A stretch of DNA of 64,000 bases, taken from Kiloniella laminariae. Lineage in GTDB: Bacteria; Pseudomonadota; Alphaproteobacteria; Kiloniellales; Kiloniellaceae. Under the pieces are notes generated by a model, which made no database searches, had not been told where the DNA came from, and worked only from the letters and a program-made list of their open reading frames with translations. A program made the position numbers and the translations under genes. Of the stretch, positions 35,001 through 43,857 are shown piece after piece. The first letter of the stretch is position 1. The number at the start of each line of letters is the position of its first letter. Where the stretch lies: positions 82,288 through 146,287 of the forward strand of contig NZ_JAPWGY010000008.1 in NCBI RefSeq assembly GCF_027214005.1, in the 5' to 3' direction.

Positions 35001-38000
35001 ACCATAGGCCAGAACTTCGGCAGTCGCCCAACGACCAAACTTACCGGCAATCCCCCCCGGAAGAGCGATTGTGGCAAAGAGTTCTCCAGCCTGTTGCGCA
35101 TTGACAAAACGATCGATTGTTCCCGCCACACCTGTTTGGGTTTTGGCAACAAAGCTACTGCCGACTTTCGTCGGCTCAAGCACGATCTGCTCGGGAATGA
35201 CATAAACCCCATCCTTTAAGAAACCATGGGTGCGAAGTACTTCTTTATCAGCTTCACCAAGCTGTTCCGGAAGATTATGACCTGCCCGGATCAAGGCAAT
35301 ATTCAACTTCTGGCTCTCGGCTATCACCTCTTCCAGCGCAGCCTGGGTATCTTTCATCCCGCCCAGAAGATTTGCAGCCCGCGCAGGACCGGCTTTATAC
35401 CATTCGATATGCAGATAACTCACAAAACTGTCCAGTTCCCCGGCCAGTGATGCTTCTCTTAAGGGAATCATGGCCCGGAAAAGCCGTTGGGGATCTTTCT
35501 CGATCAAGGCAGACTGATATTCTTCAATCAGCAGACGTTGCTGGTTCAGGACGATACGACCTTCAAGCTCCTGCGCAGCGCCCTTCATCAAACGTCCCGT
35601 TTGCGCCATCTGCTCGAACATTTCCAGAAGCGGGTTCGAGGACCCGACCAGGGCCCGCAAATACTTAGCTTCGGCATTGACCAGATTTTCATAAAGTTCA
35701 CCACGTTCCTTACGTCCGCGGGTACGGTCTTCATTAATTAACTCGGCCCGTCTTTGATCCAGATACTTTAATTCTGCATCGTCCATCGCCAGGGTCAGCC
35801 AGTGGTTTCTGTACTTCTTCTCGTCAGCCTTATATTCCCGATCTCTCGGCGTGTTTTTATGATTGGCCAGAGTTTTTTCCCGCAAGCCCCTGCCAATTGT
35901 GAAATTGCCAAGGTTTTTCCGCTCCTCCCATATTTCATCTGCTGATTTTCCATTTGCATAAACCCCGGCAACCTCGCGCTGTATGGTTGTAATTTCCCAT
36001 TCCCGATGATTTTTCGGCAAGAATGACCCATAACGCATGCCATACATCCGATAATCCGGTGCATTGAAAATTCCGGCGTTTTCAATGTAATAATCTTTAA
36101 ATCCATCCCGGATGGCCCGTAAGTTATTCAGGCGGGACAACTGCTCTGCCAGATTTATTTTGGTGGTTTCGTTATCGCGCAGAACATCTCCCAGTCCATC
36201 AAAGGCCTTGAGGATCTGTGCTTCTTTCTGATCAACATCCTTGGTCGCCAGATCGATAAGCTCGGACATTTTTCTCTGCCGTGTCTTCGGATCTTCTGAC
36301 AGCAGGCCGAGGCGTATTTTCAATTGGGCCAGAGAGCGCAACTCAAGTTGAATTTGCTCAAGGCTTCTCCTGTGCGTACTTTTCTGTTCTTTAACCCGTG
36401 CGGTTTTTGCAGCAACAGAAATGCGTTCCTTTAGATAGCCATCAAGCTTTTCAGTAATGGCCGCACCATTGTCACTCAGAAATTTTGCAAAAATCTTCCG
36501 ATGAGCTTCGCTCAGGCGTGGATCCTGTGATCGCATCCGGATGCCATCCAGCAACCGCACAGCCTTCAGAAAGCCCCGGCCAATTTCTTCGGGGCCGTTC
36601 TCGTTTAACAGCTTTTCAATCTGTTTCTGTAGCGCTGTGCCAGCGATATCATATCGCCCTGCGTTTACAGCATTTTTTGCAACAGAACCGAGTTCATCAA
36701 CCGTAACGCCCTCTCTGGTGACAGCCCCTCTCCAGGCAGCAGCCTTGTCAATTTCTTCTATCAGACGTTTACTAGAGGAAATCAGGGCTGCTTTGTACTT
36801 TTCATCCAGCCCCGCCGTTGATGATAACAGTCGTTGGAAGGCCTCAAGCTTTTTCTTTAATTCCAAATCATCCTGTGTACTGCCCAAGCCGCTGGCCATA
36901 ATAGAGATTTCTGCAAATTCCAACTGGATATTCAGTCGTTGCCTTGTTCTCTCATCGATATCCTCGGCACTTTTGAGCACTTCGATAAGCGCCCGGGCTT
37001 TGGTGTGCTCGCCCTGTTCGACAAATCCGTTTAAAACAATGCTGGAAACGACAGGACCAATCTCGACCGGAATATTGCCCAACAGGGATTTCATGATTTC
37101 TGGCGTCGCTTCCTTACCAGTTCTTGCCAGCGACAACCGTATCTGGAGAGCAAGCAGGGATGGATCGTTTGATTTGCGCACCAGGGCCCTGTTAAGGACT
37201 TCACCTGCTTCGGTGAAGTTACCCTCACGCAGCAACCTTTCCGCCCAATGTAATGAAATCCCTGCAATAACCTTAGGGTCTTTTGCTGTTTCGAGAAATC
37301 CTTTCAGGGCCGTTTCGCGCAAAGCTCTGAGGTCGGAGAGTTTCCCCAGTTTCTCGCGTTCGCTGGCATTGAGGAAACCATAACGTTGCTCTATCTGTGT
37401 GACGATATCAATAAGGGCAAGAGATCGGCTTTGCTGAACCGACTGATCTTCGCTCTCAAGACTTTTCAATATCTCCATAGCCCCCGAAAGATCACCGCTA
37501 TTCACAAGATTGCGAACCTGTTCCAAACGTGAAACAGCGTATTTTTTGCGCAGTGCTTCCTGGGTTTTGTTTTTCTCTGCAGAAAACTGGCGGCCATAAA
37601 CGACAGCACGCATTTCATTGATCTTGACCAGTTGCCGGGTAAGTTCCGACGTAATACGTGTCTGTTCCGTTCCTTTGGGCATATCTTTCTGAACTTGCGC
37701 CAGCAGACGACGGACATTCAGATTTACATCTTCAAGTAATGTCATCAGCTTTTCAGCATCAGCCTGCTTCATCCCGCTCTCAACTCGTTCAAGCTGACGT
37801 TGCAGCTGTGAAATAAGCGGACGGAGCACTTTGGGGTCTGTTTCAGGCAAACGCGCCAGATCAACCAGGGAAGAAACAGCGTTCAGAAGAGCAAGAGCTG
37901 AGGCACCAGGGACATTCATCTTTTCATGCTGTTGAGCCTCCAGCCGGGATTTGAGCTGTCTGTAAGAGGCTGTTAGATAGCCGGTCTCGCGATCGTTTGT

Positions 38001-41000
38001 TCCCTTTTTTCTTGATGCAAGTATCTCGGCCAGGAATTTAAGCCGGGGCTCTTCATTCACCTTCTGTGACGACTCTCCACTGCCCGATGCCAGCTCCTGG
38101 TTTATCCTTCGGAAAAGAGCATCAAGAAGAACCGCCGCATCAGGTTTCAGGCCATTGTCAACCAGTTCATCAAGCGCTTCGTCAAGTATCTGCTCGGTTG
38201 TATCGGCCCCGAACCTTTGCGTCATGTCAGAAAGCACTCCCGGCAGGATACCTGCCGCTGGATCCTCTTTGGCAAAGGCAGGAAGAACGTCCGTGTTGAT
38301 CCATTGAACCAGAGAACCCACCGCTTCCAGTTCAGAAGGTTTCGTCCGGACTTCCTGTTCAGCTGGATAACTGGCCTTTGTTAGCCTGATCCTTTTTTTC
38401 TCAGCTTCAAGAGCCGCCTTCTGGGTTTCGAACACCTGGGCGAGACTGTTCTGGCCAATTTTGCGATAATGCACTGCAGCTGTCTCAAAAGCCTTGATAT
38501 TTTCCGTCAGAATCAGCTCGGTGGACTGTTTGGGATTTTGTTCTACAGATCTATTTGTTTGGGATTGTAATTTCTTTCGCTCATTTTCCAGCTGCTCTGT
38601 CAAACTGTCACGACTGGCGAACATCACTTCGCGCTGGTCGCTCAAAGATTTTGCCAGACCGGGAACATTACTGTTTTCCGTCGCAGTCATGGTCTCTTCA
38701 ACGGTCTCGATAGACTTGTTGAGGCTCGCGATCGCAGTACTCAGCTCTTTAGTCCTGGCGTTGTCCGGAATTTTTGCTGACGCTACAGTAACGGGAGCCG
38801 GTTTTTCGACGGGAGGGAGCGCTTCCCCTCTGCCAAGCAGACGGTCAATCGTATTCAATCCTTTTGGATTGTTTTTCGCTTTTTCTTTCTCTAGTGCCCT
38901 TTGCCTTTCCAGCGCCTTTGCCACCTGTTGACGACTTGCTTCCAGCGCCTGTTTTTGAGCGATGAGCCCTTGGGACAAGGGTTGGTTGCCATTGCCTGCA
39001 ACAGCATTCTCAACATTGCTAATAGCCGAAATATTCAGGTCCAGATTGGCGAGAGCCTGCTTTAACTGCTCCGTTTTACGTGATTCTGTTCTGGTTCGGG
39101 TTTGTGCCTTGGCAACTTCGACCTGGTCTTTCTGTGTCCGGGTTCGTTGTTTTTCCTGATCCAGCTGCTTCTCAAGCGTGGCTCTTGAAGTAAAAAGTGC
39201 TTCTCTTTGCAGATCCAGACCCGTATCCAGGCCGACAAGTTTAAGAGATCTTGCTGCTATCATCGTTTTCTCGACAGCTTCGATCGTATCATCCAGACCT
39301 GAAATGGCGTTTTCCAGCTTGATAACAGCTTCACTTTTCTTTGGTGTATCGCTGGCTGTCAGCTGACGGACCGTCTGGTCCGCTGATGCCACCAGATCAA
39401 CCCTGGGGCCTGTTGCTTCTTCCGATGTGATCAAGCCCGATAATGCAGCACCCGCAACACCTCCAAGACCGGAAGCCACCCTGCTCAGTTCTCTCTGGTC
39501 TTTATCAAGCAGTTTTTCTACGACACCCGTGCCGGATTTCCCCGGTTCAGCCGGAAGCCCTGCAAGACTTACTTTCCTGTTGGTCACCTCTGCAACCTTG
39601 CGGCGGTTTTCCTCTATTTCCTTGAAGGTTCCAATGACCTGGTCCCGGGCCGTGTTCCAGGTAATCGCCCCACCTCGGGTCATCGGGGTTGGGGTGAATT
39701 TCCCATCCTGAAGCGTCCCTTTAACCCCCAGGCTATCCAACTTGCCAACAACCTGATTTTGCTTGGCCTTGATCTGATCTCTCTGAAAGGCGAGGACCTC
39801 TGTCTGTTGCGCCTGTTGCGCGGTCAGTCCCCCCTGGGACTGGAAAGAAGCAAGCTTGCGCGAAACTGCATCAAGTTCAGTGCCAAGCTTGGCCAATTTC
39901 ATTTGCTGGTCAGCTACAGCAGCTACATTATTCGCCAAAACCTTGCGATCAACCTTTCCATCCGGACCAAGGGCCAGACCACTGGCTGCGTCAGTGTTAT
40001 ACAAGCCGACCTGCCTGCTGAAGATGTCCACCTCGACATCTGGCAACATTCCCCGCATCTCCTTGCGGATTGCATCAGCTTGATCCCGCAGTTCAGTTGA
40101 CCGCAAGCCATCGCTGTAATTTTGCAGTTCTTGATCTGCCTCGTGAAACGCTCCGGTAGCTTTCAAAAGCTTGGCACGGTTTTCTGCTACCTTCTCCCTC
40201 AGGGCCTTGGGGCCGGTAAAGGTCTTGTTCATCTGCTGCCGCAGCTCTTCTTCAGACCGCATACCACTGACATCAAAATCAATATATTCGGTATCCCCTG
40301 CCTCAACGAGGGCCTGCTGGGCCTTCTTGACTTCCTCCAAAGCATCAAAGCGTGCCTGATCCCTGCGTCGCTGTTCCTTCAACTCGTTGGTATAGCGGCT
40401 GTCCTTATCACCATTTTCTGCCTTGATCTGTTTTTCTACCTGCTCCAGCTTGTCTGCCAGCTGACCAAATTTTGCCAGACTTTCCGGCGATCCTCCTTTG
40501 GGAATTTCACCCGATGCCAGGGCCTTTTCAGCTGCATCCAGGCGCTCAAGCGCCGAATCATACTGAGCACCAACCTTTTCAAGTTCGCCAAGCTCCATAC
40601 CTTTAATGGACTTGGCTTCATAGAAGGAATTCATGAATTCCTTGGGAATATCCCCACCGACAGTCGGGCCGATTGGACCCGACAGGAACCCCTTGTCCTT
40701 TTGGCTTTTATCAAAGGCTTTTTGGGCAGCCTCCAGCTCAGCACCCAACCCCAGCGCATTGGCCTCGGCAACAAAAACCGCTTCCTTTGCTTCGGCCTGG
40801 GCAGATTCATTCTGCTCAAGCAGGCCTTCCAGTCCCCGCATCTGCTTGCGGAAATCAGAAGCTTCGTTTTCCGTAATACCTTTGCCGTGTTTTTGCCAGT
40901 CGGCTTTTTGGCGAAGATCCGCCATGGCCCGTTTGATCTGCTCTTCCTGTTCCGCCAGCTGTTTCACTTTTTTATCGGCTTTATGTTTATCAAACTCGGC

Positions 41001-42590
41001 ATCGTTCATACCAAATTTGTGATCTTTCATATCCTCGACCAGCTGGGCTGCTTTCTGGTGTTCCTTGACATCCTTGTTAAATTGCTTGGCTTCATCACGC
41101 AGGGCAGTTCCAGCATTTCTGTGGCTATGCTTAGCAGCCTGATTATCTGCGCGAAGCCGTCTTATATTCTGACAGGCTGAACTCCGGCAATTGGGGTCGC
41201 CATCTCTGCGCATCTCGTCTTCTATTTCACGCAGGTTTTTATCTTCACGCTCAAGATCTTCCCCATCTTTTTCATGTTTCTCGGCTTTTCGTTTCAGTTC
41301 CTTGTTTTTGCGTTCAAGCTCTTTACGCTCTTCCTCAAGCTTTTCTTCTGCTTCTCTTCGCGCCTTGTACTTTTTGTCTTTCTCCCGACGCTCCATTTCC
41401 TCTTTCATCCGCCTTCTGGCTTCTTCCAGCTTCTTCTTCAGCTTTTTCTTTTTCTCCAGCTCTTCCTTTATCTTTTTCTCTTTTTCGGCATTTTCTTTAT
41501 CTTCTTTATCTGCCACCTCCTCAATATCCTTGGGATCAACAACAATCTCGAGGGTTGCTGTCTCGATCATCGCAAGGGAAGCATTACCAGCAGCACGGAC
41601 CACTTCTCCAACCTGGTTGATCAGGCTGTTCAGATTTGGACCAGACCATTCGCGGACCGTATCAATGCTGCTGATCGGGGCGACATCTTCGCGTATCAGA
41701 TTTCTTTTTGCCCGCTCCTCCGAAGCCTTGCGCAGGGCAGTAATTTGCTCAAGCGTCATTCCCGGTTCTTTTTTCTTTTTCTCGTGTTGAACCTCATTAC
41801 TTCCCTGGGCGACAGTTCCTCCTTCTTCGGTTATCACAGCAGCTTCGCCACTTTCGGCTATTACTTCCTCAGCCTTGGTTTCAGCATCGGCTGCAACATC
41901 AGAGGATCCTTCGGTACTGTCCGCTGAAATTTCACTTGAAGTGGCCGCAACAGAAGAAGGAGCAGCAGGTACTTCCCCTGTGTTTTCTGTTTCTCTCTGT
42001 ATCGCGACGACCGGGACCGAGGGAGCAGATATCCCCTCAGATCCACTGTTTACCCGATTAACAGAAGGTGGTGCTGGTGGTGCTGGCGCAACGGTTAAGC
42101 CGGTATTACCTCCGGAGACCGTTTCAGTCCGACTTGCCCCGGGTACTGTCATTCCCAACACATTCGGTTGATAAGGCGCAGCTATTGCTGGAGCAGGCGA
42201 CGAAGTCTCACTGGTCGTGACAGAAGTGGTCGCAGGAGAAACGTTATAGGTTTGAATGTTATAGGTCGGGACCGGAGTTTCTATGACATTGAACGTCGGC
42301 AACGTTGGGCGATAGGGTTGGCTTGGGCTATAGGGGGAAACGTATCCTTCAGCCTGCCGCGCTTGAGTAGCCTGGGTGGCTTGAGTGGCCTGGGTGGCAT
42401 AACCACCGTAAGTCGCGCTCTGTCCCGGAGTAAAAACGCTATAGCCCTGATTTTGATAGATAGAGGGAACTTCCTGCCCCTGAGGTTCTTTGGGAAAGAT
42501 AAAAAGAGCCAGAGTAAACAGGAAAATACGGTATTTGTTATAGCTCGAAAGAGAGGGGTATATCGACCCCTGAAGTAAAAACCCACCCAT
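32028..42590 (-). CDS. Giant exported coiled-coil protein with nucleotidyltransferase-like and kinase-like C-terminus
   Basis: 3520 residues, not a protein I recognise. Visible layout: a signal peptide with hydrophobic core IFLFTLALFIF (22-32); low-complexity ATQ repeats (about 64-80) and a Pro/Ser/Thr-rich acidic stretch to about 265; a highly charged Lys/Glu coiled coil (about 360-470) ending in a Cys pair, NCRSSACQ; long helical segments including four divergent repeats (about 1088-1404); TPR-like helices (about 1685-1905). Then come a hydrophobic Gly/Ala-rich stretch (about 2490-2640), a nucleotidyltransferase-type motif FGSENLTSDYDISF (about 2785-2798), an HEIRH sequence (about 3037), a Gly/Pro linker and a kinase-like domain (about 3250-3410) with glycine loop LGSGSTSYVYE, DGKPDN catalytic loop and DPG in place of DFG. 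Start ATG 42590 has GGGAG ahead. It follows a CsgG-like gene on the same strand, so export or surface display is likely. The frame is unbroken over 10.5 kb. Confidence 0.8.
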   Translation of the reverse strand: MGGFLLQGSIYPSLSSYNKYRIFLFTLALFIFPKEPQGQEVPSIYQNQGYSVFTPGQSATYGGYATQATQATQATQARQAEGYVSPYSPSQPYRPTLPTFNVIETPVPTYNIQTYNVSPATTSVTTSETSSPAPAIAAPYQPNVLGMTVPGASRTETVSGGNTGLTVAPAPPAPPSVNRVNSGSEGISAPSVPVVAIQRETENTGEVPAAPSSVAATSSEISADSTEGSSDVAADAETKAEEVIAESGEAAVITEEGGTVAQGSNEVQHEKKKKEPGMTLEQITALRKASEERAKRNLIREDVAPISSIDTVREWSGPNLNSLINQVGEVVRAAGNASLAMIETATLEIVVDPKDIEEVADKEDKENAEKEKKIKEELEKKKKLKKKLEEARRRMKEEMERREKDKKYKARREAEEKLEEERKELERKNKELKRKAEKHEKDGEDLEREDKNLREIEDEMRRDGDPNCRSSACQNIRRLRADNQAAKHSHRNAGTALRDEAKQFNKDVKEHQKAAQLVEDMKDHKFGMNDAEFDKHKADKKVKQLAEQEEQIKRAMADLRQKADWQKHGKGITENEASDFRKQMRGLEGLLEQNESAQAEAKEAVFVAEANALGLGAELEAAQKAFDKSQKDKGFLSGPIGPTVGGDIPKEFMNSFYEAKSIKGMELGELEKVGAQYDSALERLDAAEKALASGEIPKGGSPESLAKFGQLADKLEQVEKQIKAENGDKDSRYTNELKEQRRRDQARFDALEEVKKAQQALVEAGDTEYIDFDVSGMRSEEELRQQMNKTFTGPKALREKVAENRAKLLKATGAFHEADQELQNYSDGLRSTELRDQADAIRKEMRGMLPDVEVDIFSRQVGLYNTDAASGLALGPDGKVDRKVLANNVAAVADQQMKLAKLGTELDAVSRKLASFQSQGGLTAQQAQQTEVLAFQRDQIKAKQNQVVGKLDSLGVKGTLQDGKFTPTPMTRGGAITWNTARDQVIGTFKEIEENRRKVAEVTNRKVSLAGLPAEPGKSGTGVVEKLLDKDQRELSRVASGLGGVAGAALSGLITSEEATGPRVDLVASADQTVRQLTASDTPKKSEAVIKLENAISGLDDTIEAVEKTMIAARSLKLVGLDTGLDLQREALFTSRATLEKQLDQEKQRTRTQKDQVEVAKAQTRTRTESRKTEQLKQALANLDLNISAISNVENAVAGNGNQPLSQGLIAQKQALEASRQQVAKALERQRALEKEKAKNNPKGLNTIDRLLGRGEALPPVEKPAPVTVASAKIPDNARTKELSTAIASLNKSIETVEETMTATENSNVPGLAKSLSDQREVMFASRDSLTEQLENERKKLQSQTNRSVEQNPKQSTELILTENIKAFETAAVHYRKIGQNSLAQVFETQKAALEAEKKRIRLTKASYPAEQEVRTKPSELEAVGSLVQWINTDVLPAFAKEDPAAGILPGVLSDMTQRFGADTTEQILDEALDELVDNGLKPDAAVLLDALFRRINQELASGSGESSQKVNEEPRLKFLAEILASRKKGTNDRETGYLTASYRQLKSRLEAQQHEKMNVPGASALALLNAVSSLVDLARLPETDPKVLRPLISQLQRQLERVESGMKQADAEKLMTLLEDVNLNVRRLLAQVQKDMPKGTEQTRITSELTRQLVKINEMRAVVYGRQFSAEKNKTQEALRKKYAVSRLEQVRNLVNSGDLSGAMEILKSLESEDQSVQQSRSLALIDIVTQIEQRYGFLNASEREKLGKLSDLRALRETALKGFLETAKDPKVIAGISLHWAERLLREGNFTEAGEVLNRALVRKSNDPSLLALQIRLSLARTGKEATPEIMKSLLGNIPVEIGPVVSSIVLNGFVEQGEHTKARALIEVLKSAEDIDERTRQRLNIQLEFAEISIMASGLGSTQDDLELKKKLEAFQRLLSSTAGLDEKYKAALISSSKRLIEEIDKAAAWRGAVTREGVTVDELGSVAKNAVNAGRYDIAGTALQKQIEKLLNENGPEEIGRGFLKAVRLLDGIRMRSQDPRLSEAHRKIFAKFLSDNGAAITEKLDGYLKERISVAAKTARVKEQKSTHRRSLEQIQLELRSLAQLKIRLGLLSEDPKTRQRKMSELIDLATKDVDQKEAQILKAFDGLGDVLRDNETTKINLAEQLSRLNNLRAIRDGFKDYYIENAGIFNAPDYRMYGMRYGSFLPKNHREWEITTIQREVAGVYANGKSADEIWEERKNLGNFTIGRGLREKTLANHKNTPRDREYKADEKKYRNHWLTLAMDDAELKYLDQRRAELINEDRTRGRKERGELYENLVNAEAKYLRALVGSSNPLLEMFEQMAQTGRLMKGAAQELEGRIVLNQQRLLIEEYQSALIEKDPQRLFRAMIPLREASLAGELDSFVSYLHIEWYKAGPARAANLLGGMKDTQAALEEVIAESQKLNIALIRAGHNLPEQLGEADKEVLRTHGFLKDGVYVIPEQIVLEPTKVGSSFVAKTQTGVAGTIDRFVNAQQAGELFATIALPGGIAGKFGRWATAEVLAYGAVRSLGGKALAYGTGLALEAGAFTLLNRTAQVALDPALLMKDGYWSSETLLKEYAHNLLIIGALKGFGAGAEGLVKATGRMGLKQMSGLLKGSAIFGEAAMLTQLNALLEGNQISQEDYLGNLLTIVMLKGTGKVLEGKEKTPLQRLNEVRINRWLESIGKPPVEGTGPTTKVSQLRESQIREIEYLDWLLFVDRPTKILMETYKGDWDAARKDYEKGNLSPQDMRKLVNLRRQIVDNLANEIIQEIGGEVQAFGSENLTSDYDISFVGPKAALGVILFNARFASRWKTASEIGGRETGLVLDTNAYTETIQSLIEAGKGDVVFQDAFAHLSARKALPKEAWDIHRKWILENTVEGKRAEVLESLNLAEKYNGEYKQAIEAQKELLRNDKDNPVREADLQITAENRLYESALKDILELREAFEKAKGSEQATLRQQLRNAQSKALYFAQEAYYTQAAIEHVVFTIQAAKRSITAESLLADTAPKLKIDLTPEQGRQSYFEQVAHMLHEIRHSGDPAKLASKGAKYFIRALDAAQIAGLRLGSLEKVVRETVELNDNRSDLTKVREILAKDLIEAKEKELGRELSDIEREAIEKEAGLQYLSDVQKAANILTAALYNQTSGLRQAKASEGQAEGRVLEAANDNIDPDMGTKPAAENAVEKAAENAKAFAEVPPPAPGSGPVSGGGSGESGIRVQVSDTGQTAKAQTEFNFTDPSGAKHFLPLGKYLGSGSTSYVYEQAGNSGRVVRLTVAETWDARVLDEFGRFALEKLVDTRFIRIVQRFARFDVTQTSTRYFEVRRAQSIEINEKAENGTAQDMMAEQGGQLTKGQTLALDQAVRELNRRGLAWLDGKPDNYSFEKLPGTDRWRVLVLDPGGIVAMEGKTPRERYDNARGVQELINKPTAEQLDIWQKFKNSRGLVLNDIRQLVRENYGAKFNRRAMRLPFDGKIAFNPGGNMDLVEIHKLFELSPQASNDNYLAHYGTPPKVASLDSR
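38380..39330 (-). repeat. Four divergent helical repeats inside the giant protein
   Basis: Four tandem segments of roughly 60-100 residues share the pattern L-x2-AI-x2-L-x3-I-x-x-VE, a variable GL-x-x-GL spacer, then Q+xAL-xASR-x-x-L-x-KQLE-x-E+. Examples are LENAISGLDDTIEAVE with QREALFTSRATLEKQL, and LSTAIASLNKSIETVE with QREVMFASRDSLTEQL. The other two copies are more worn. The repeats suggest growth by duplication of a helical hairpin. Confidence 0.55.
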
Positions 42591-42756
42591 CAAAAATCTC
42601 CCATATCCTGTCCGATAGGGATTACCTCAATGACAGCGGTGGCCAGTAGCTTGCTGCTACCAAACAGTATCCTGTGTATTTTTAAGTCACCATCACCTCG
42701 ATTTGAAGCAACCCTAAATGCAAGCTTTCTTGTTCCATCTTCCGCTAGCCGAGCCA

Positions 42757-43788
42757 CTAGCGAACAAGAACGATCACGTCTCCTCGTTGCGGTGCATCAA
42801 TGTCCAAAGGGACAAAGCCCCCAAAGGAAACCTTTTCAAGCACATCAGATACAGTCACCAGTCCAAGCTCTTTTTTCCGGATCATCAGGACTTCACCTGT
42901 TTGAGGATCGGTAAGTTTTTTAACAACCCGCTCCACCATAAACTTGTCATTGGCCTGAATACCCGAACTGGTACCAGCATTGATATAAACCTGCCCTTCA
43001 TCAAAATCGACCACCTGCCCCGTCCAGGCTACCGTATTGGTCTTCGCCGCAATCAACTGAACAGCATGGGTAATGGCTTTTCTCGTGGCCTCGCCCAAAG
43101 GAGTTTTATAAAACTGGTTTGTACCCAGGCTGACGCCCTCGTACCCAAGAGACAGGTCCCAGGAAGAATTATCAATCGGCTCTGACACCCGGTATACCTC
43201 CTCGACCTGAGACGTCGTGGCATTCACAAGCCGGATATCCATTGCCACCTTTCCCGAGGCTGATTGCCTGGAAAGGCCTCCACTGAAAAGATTGCCAATT
43301 GTACCGGTAGAAACCCCAAGTCCAAAACCACCGCCCTGATCATCGGTACCGAATTCGGTGACTGATCCATAGATCAAAAAATTCAGCCCCGTTACCTGTC
43401 CCAGTTCCGGCCCGGTCGTCGGGCTTGTTATGTTCTGCCCCTTCATCTGCTGTTCCGCCAGAACCTGCTGAACATTCGCACGTTCGACCACAATAAAACG
43501 GCCGGACTCAACCAGAGCCGAAGTCATCATGGCAGACAAACCACCACCGATATCCCAATCCCCGTACTTCTGTTCAAAAGCGCCAATCGCATCAAACTTT
43601 CCAACCGACACCACCCTTTTAGGTCCGGCGATCTCCTGTACCGGTTCGGTCAGTACTGTAATTTTCTCGCCATCAGCATCAGTTGATGTCTGGGAATGGA
43701 CAGGTGACAGGGACAGGGTAAAAAACAAAAGCACCACTGTAAAAATCTGTCCGATTTTCGAGAGAGACTGCAACTGAAGCCCAAGCAT
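42757..43788 (-). CDS. CsgG-like outer-membrane secretion protein with FlgT-like C-terminal domain
   Basis: A 343-residue exported protein. A signal peptide (FTVVLLFFTLSLSPVHSQ) is followed by a CsgG/HfaB-type domain (about 50-235): VVSVGKFDA, SALVESGRFIVVERANVQQVLAEQQMK, LGQVTGLNFLIYGSVTEF and VAMDIRLVNATTSQVEEVYRV, the family's typical strands. A C-terminal part (about 250-340) with GQVYINAGTSSGIQANDKFMVERVVKKLTDPQTGE resembles the C-terminal domain of FlgT. CsgG is a ring-shaped outer-membrane channel for curli; HfaB acts in holdfast anchoring. Unlike CsgG, no lipobox Cys follows the signal, so membrane insertion may differ. It sits between a small exported protein and the 3520-residue protein, all on the same strand, so it is a candidate export channel for them. 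Confidence 0.75.
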   Translation of the reverse strand: MLGLQLQSLSKIGQIFTVVLLFFTLSLSPVHSQTSTDADGEKITVLTEPVQEIAGPKRVVSVGKFDAIGAFEQKYGDWDIGGGLSAMMTSALVESGRFIVVERANVQQVLAEQQMKGQNITSPTTGPELGQVTGLNFLIYGSVTEFGTDDQGGGFGLGVSTGTIGNLFSGGLSRQSASGKVAMDIRLVNATTSQVEEVYRVSEPIDNSSWDLSLGYEGVSLGTNQFYKTPLGEATRKAITHAVQLIAAKTNTVAWTGQVVDFDEGQVYINAGTSSGIQANDKFMVERVVKKLTDPQTGEVLMIRKKELGLVTVSDVLEKVSFGGFVPLDIDAPQRGDVIVLVR

Positions 43789-43857
43789 AGTTGTATAACC
43801 TTTCCTGATGCATTAACCCGAAATCAAGAACTCCCTCAGCCATCCATGAAACAGATG

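Noticed and set aside
40122..41180. 352-codon frame on the plus strand opposite the giant protein gene (and similar long plus-strand frames at 36541-37383 and 41191-41927)
   Set aside because: They are antisense to a continuous coding frame; their Phe/Leu/Ser-rich composition is the expected shadow of Lys/Glu/Gln-rich coiled coil.
42355..42402. Short tandem repeat coding ATQ units in the giant protein, considered as a phase-variable microsatellite
   Set aside because: The unit is a multiple of three and repeats imperfectly, so changes would not break the frame.
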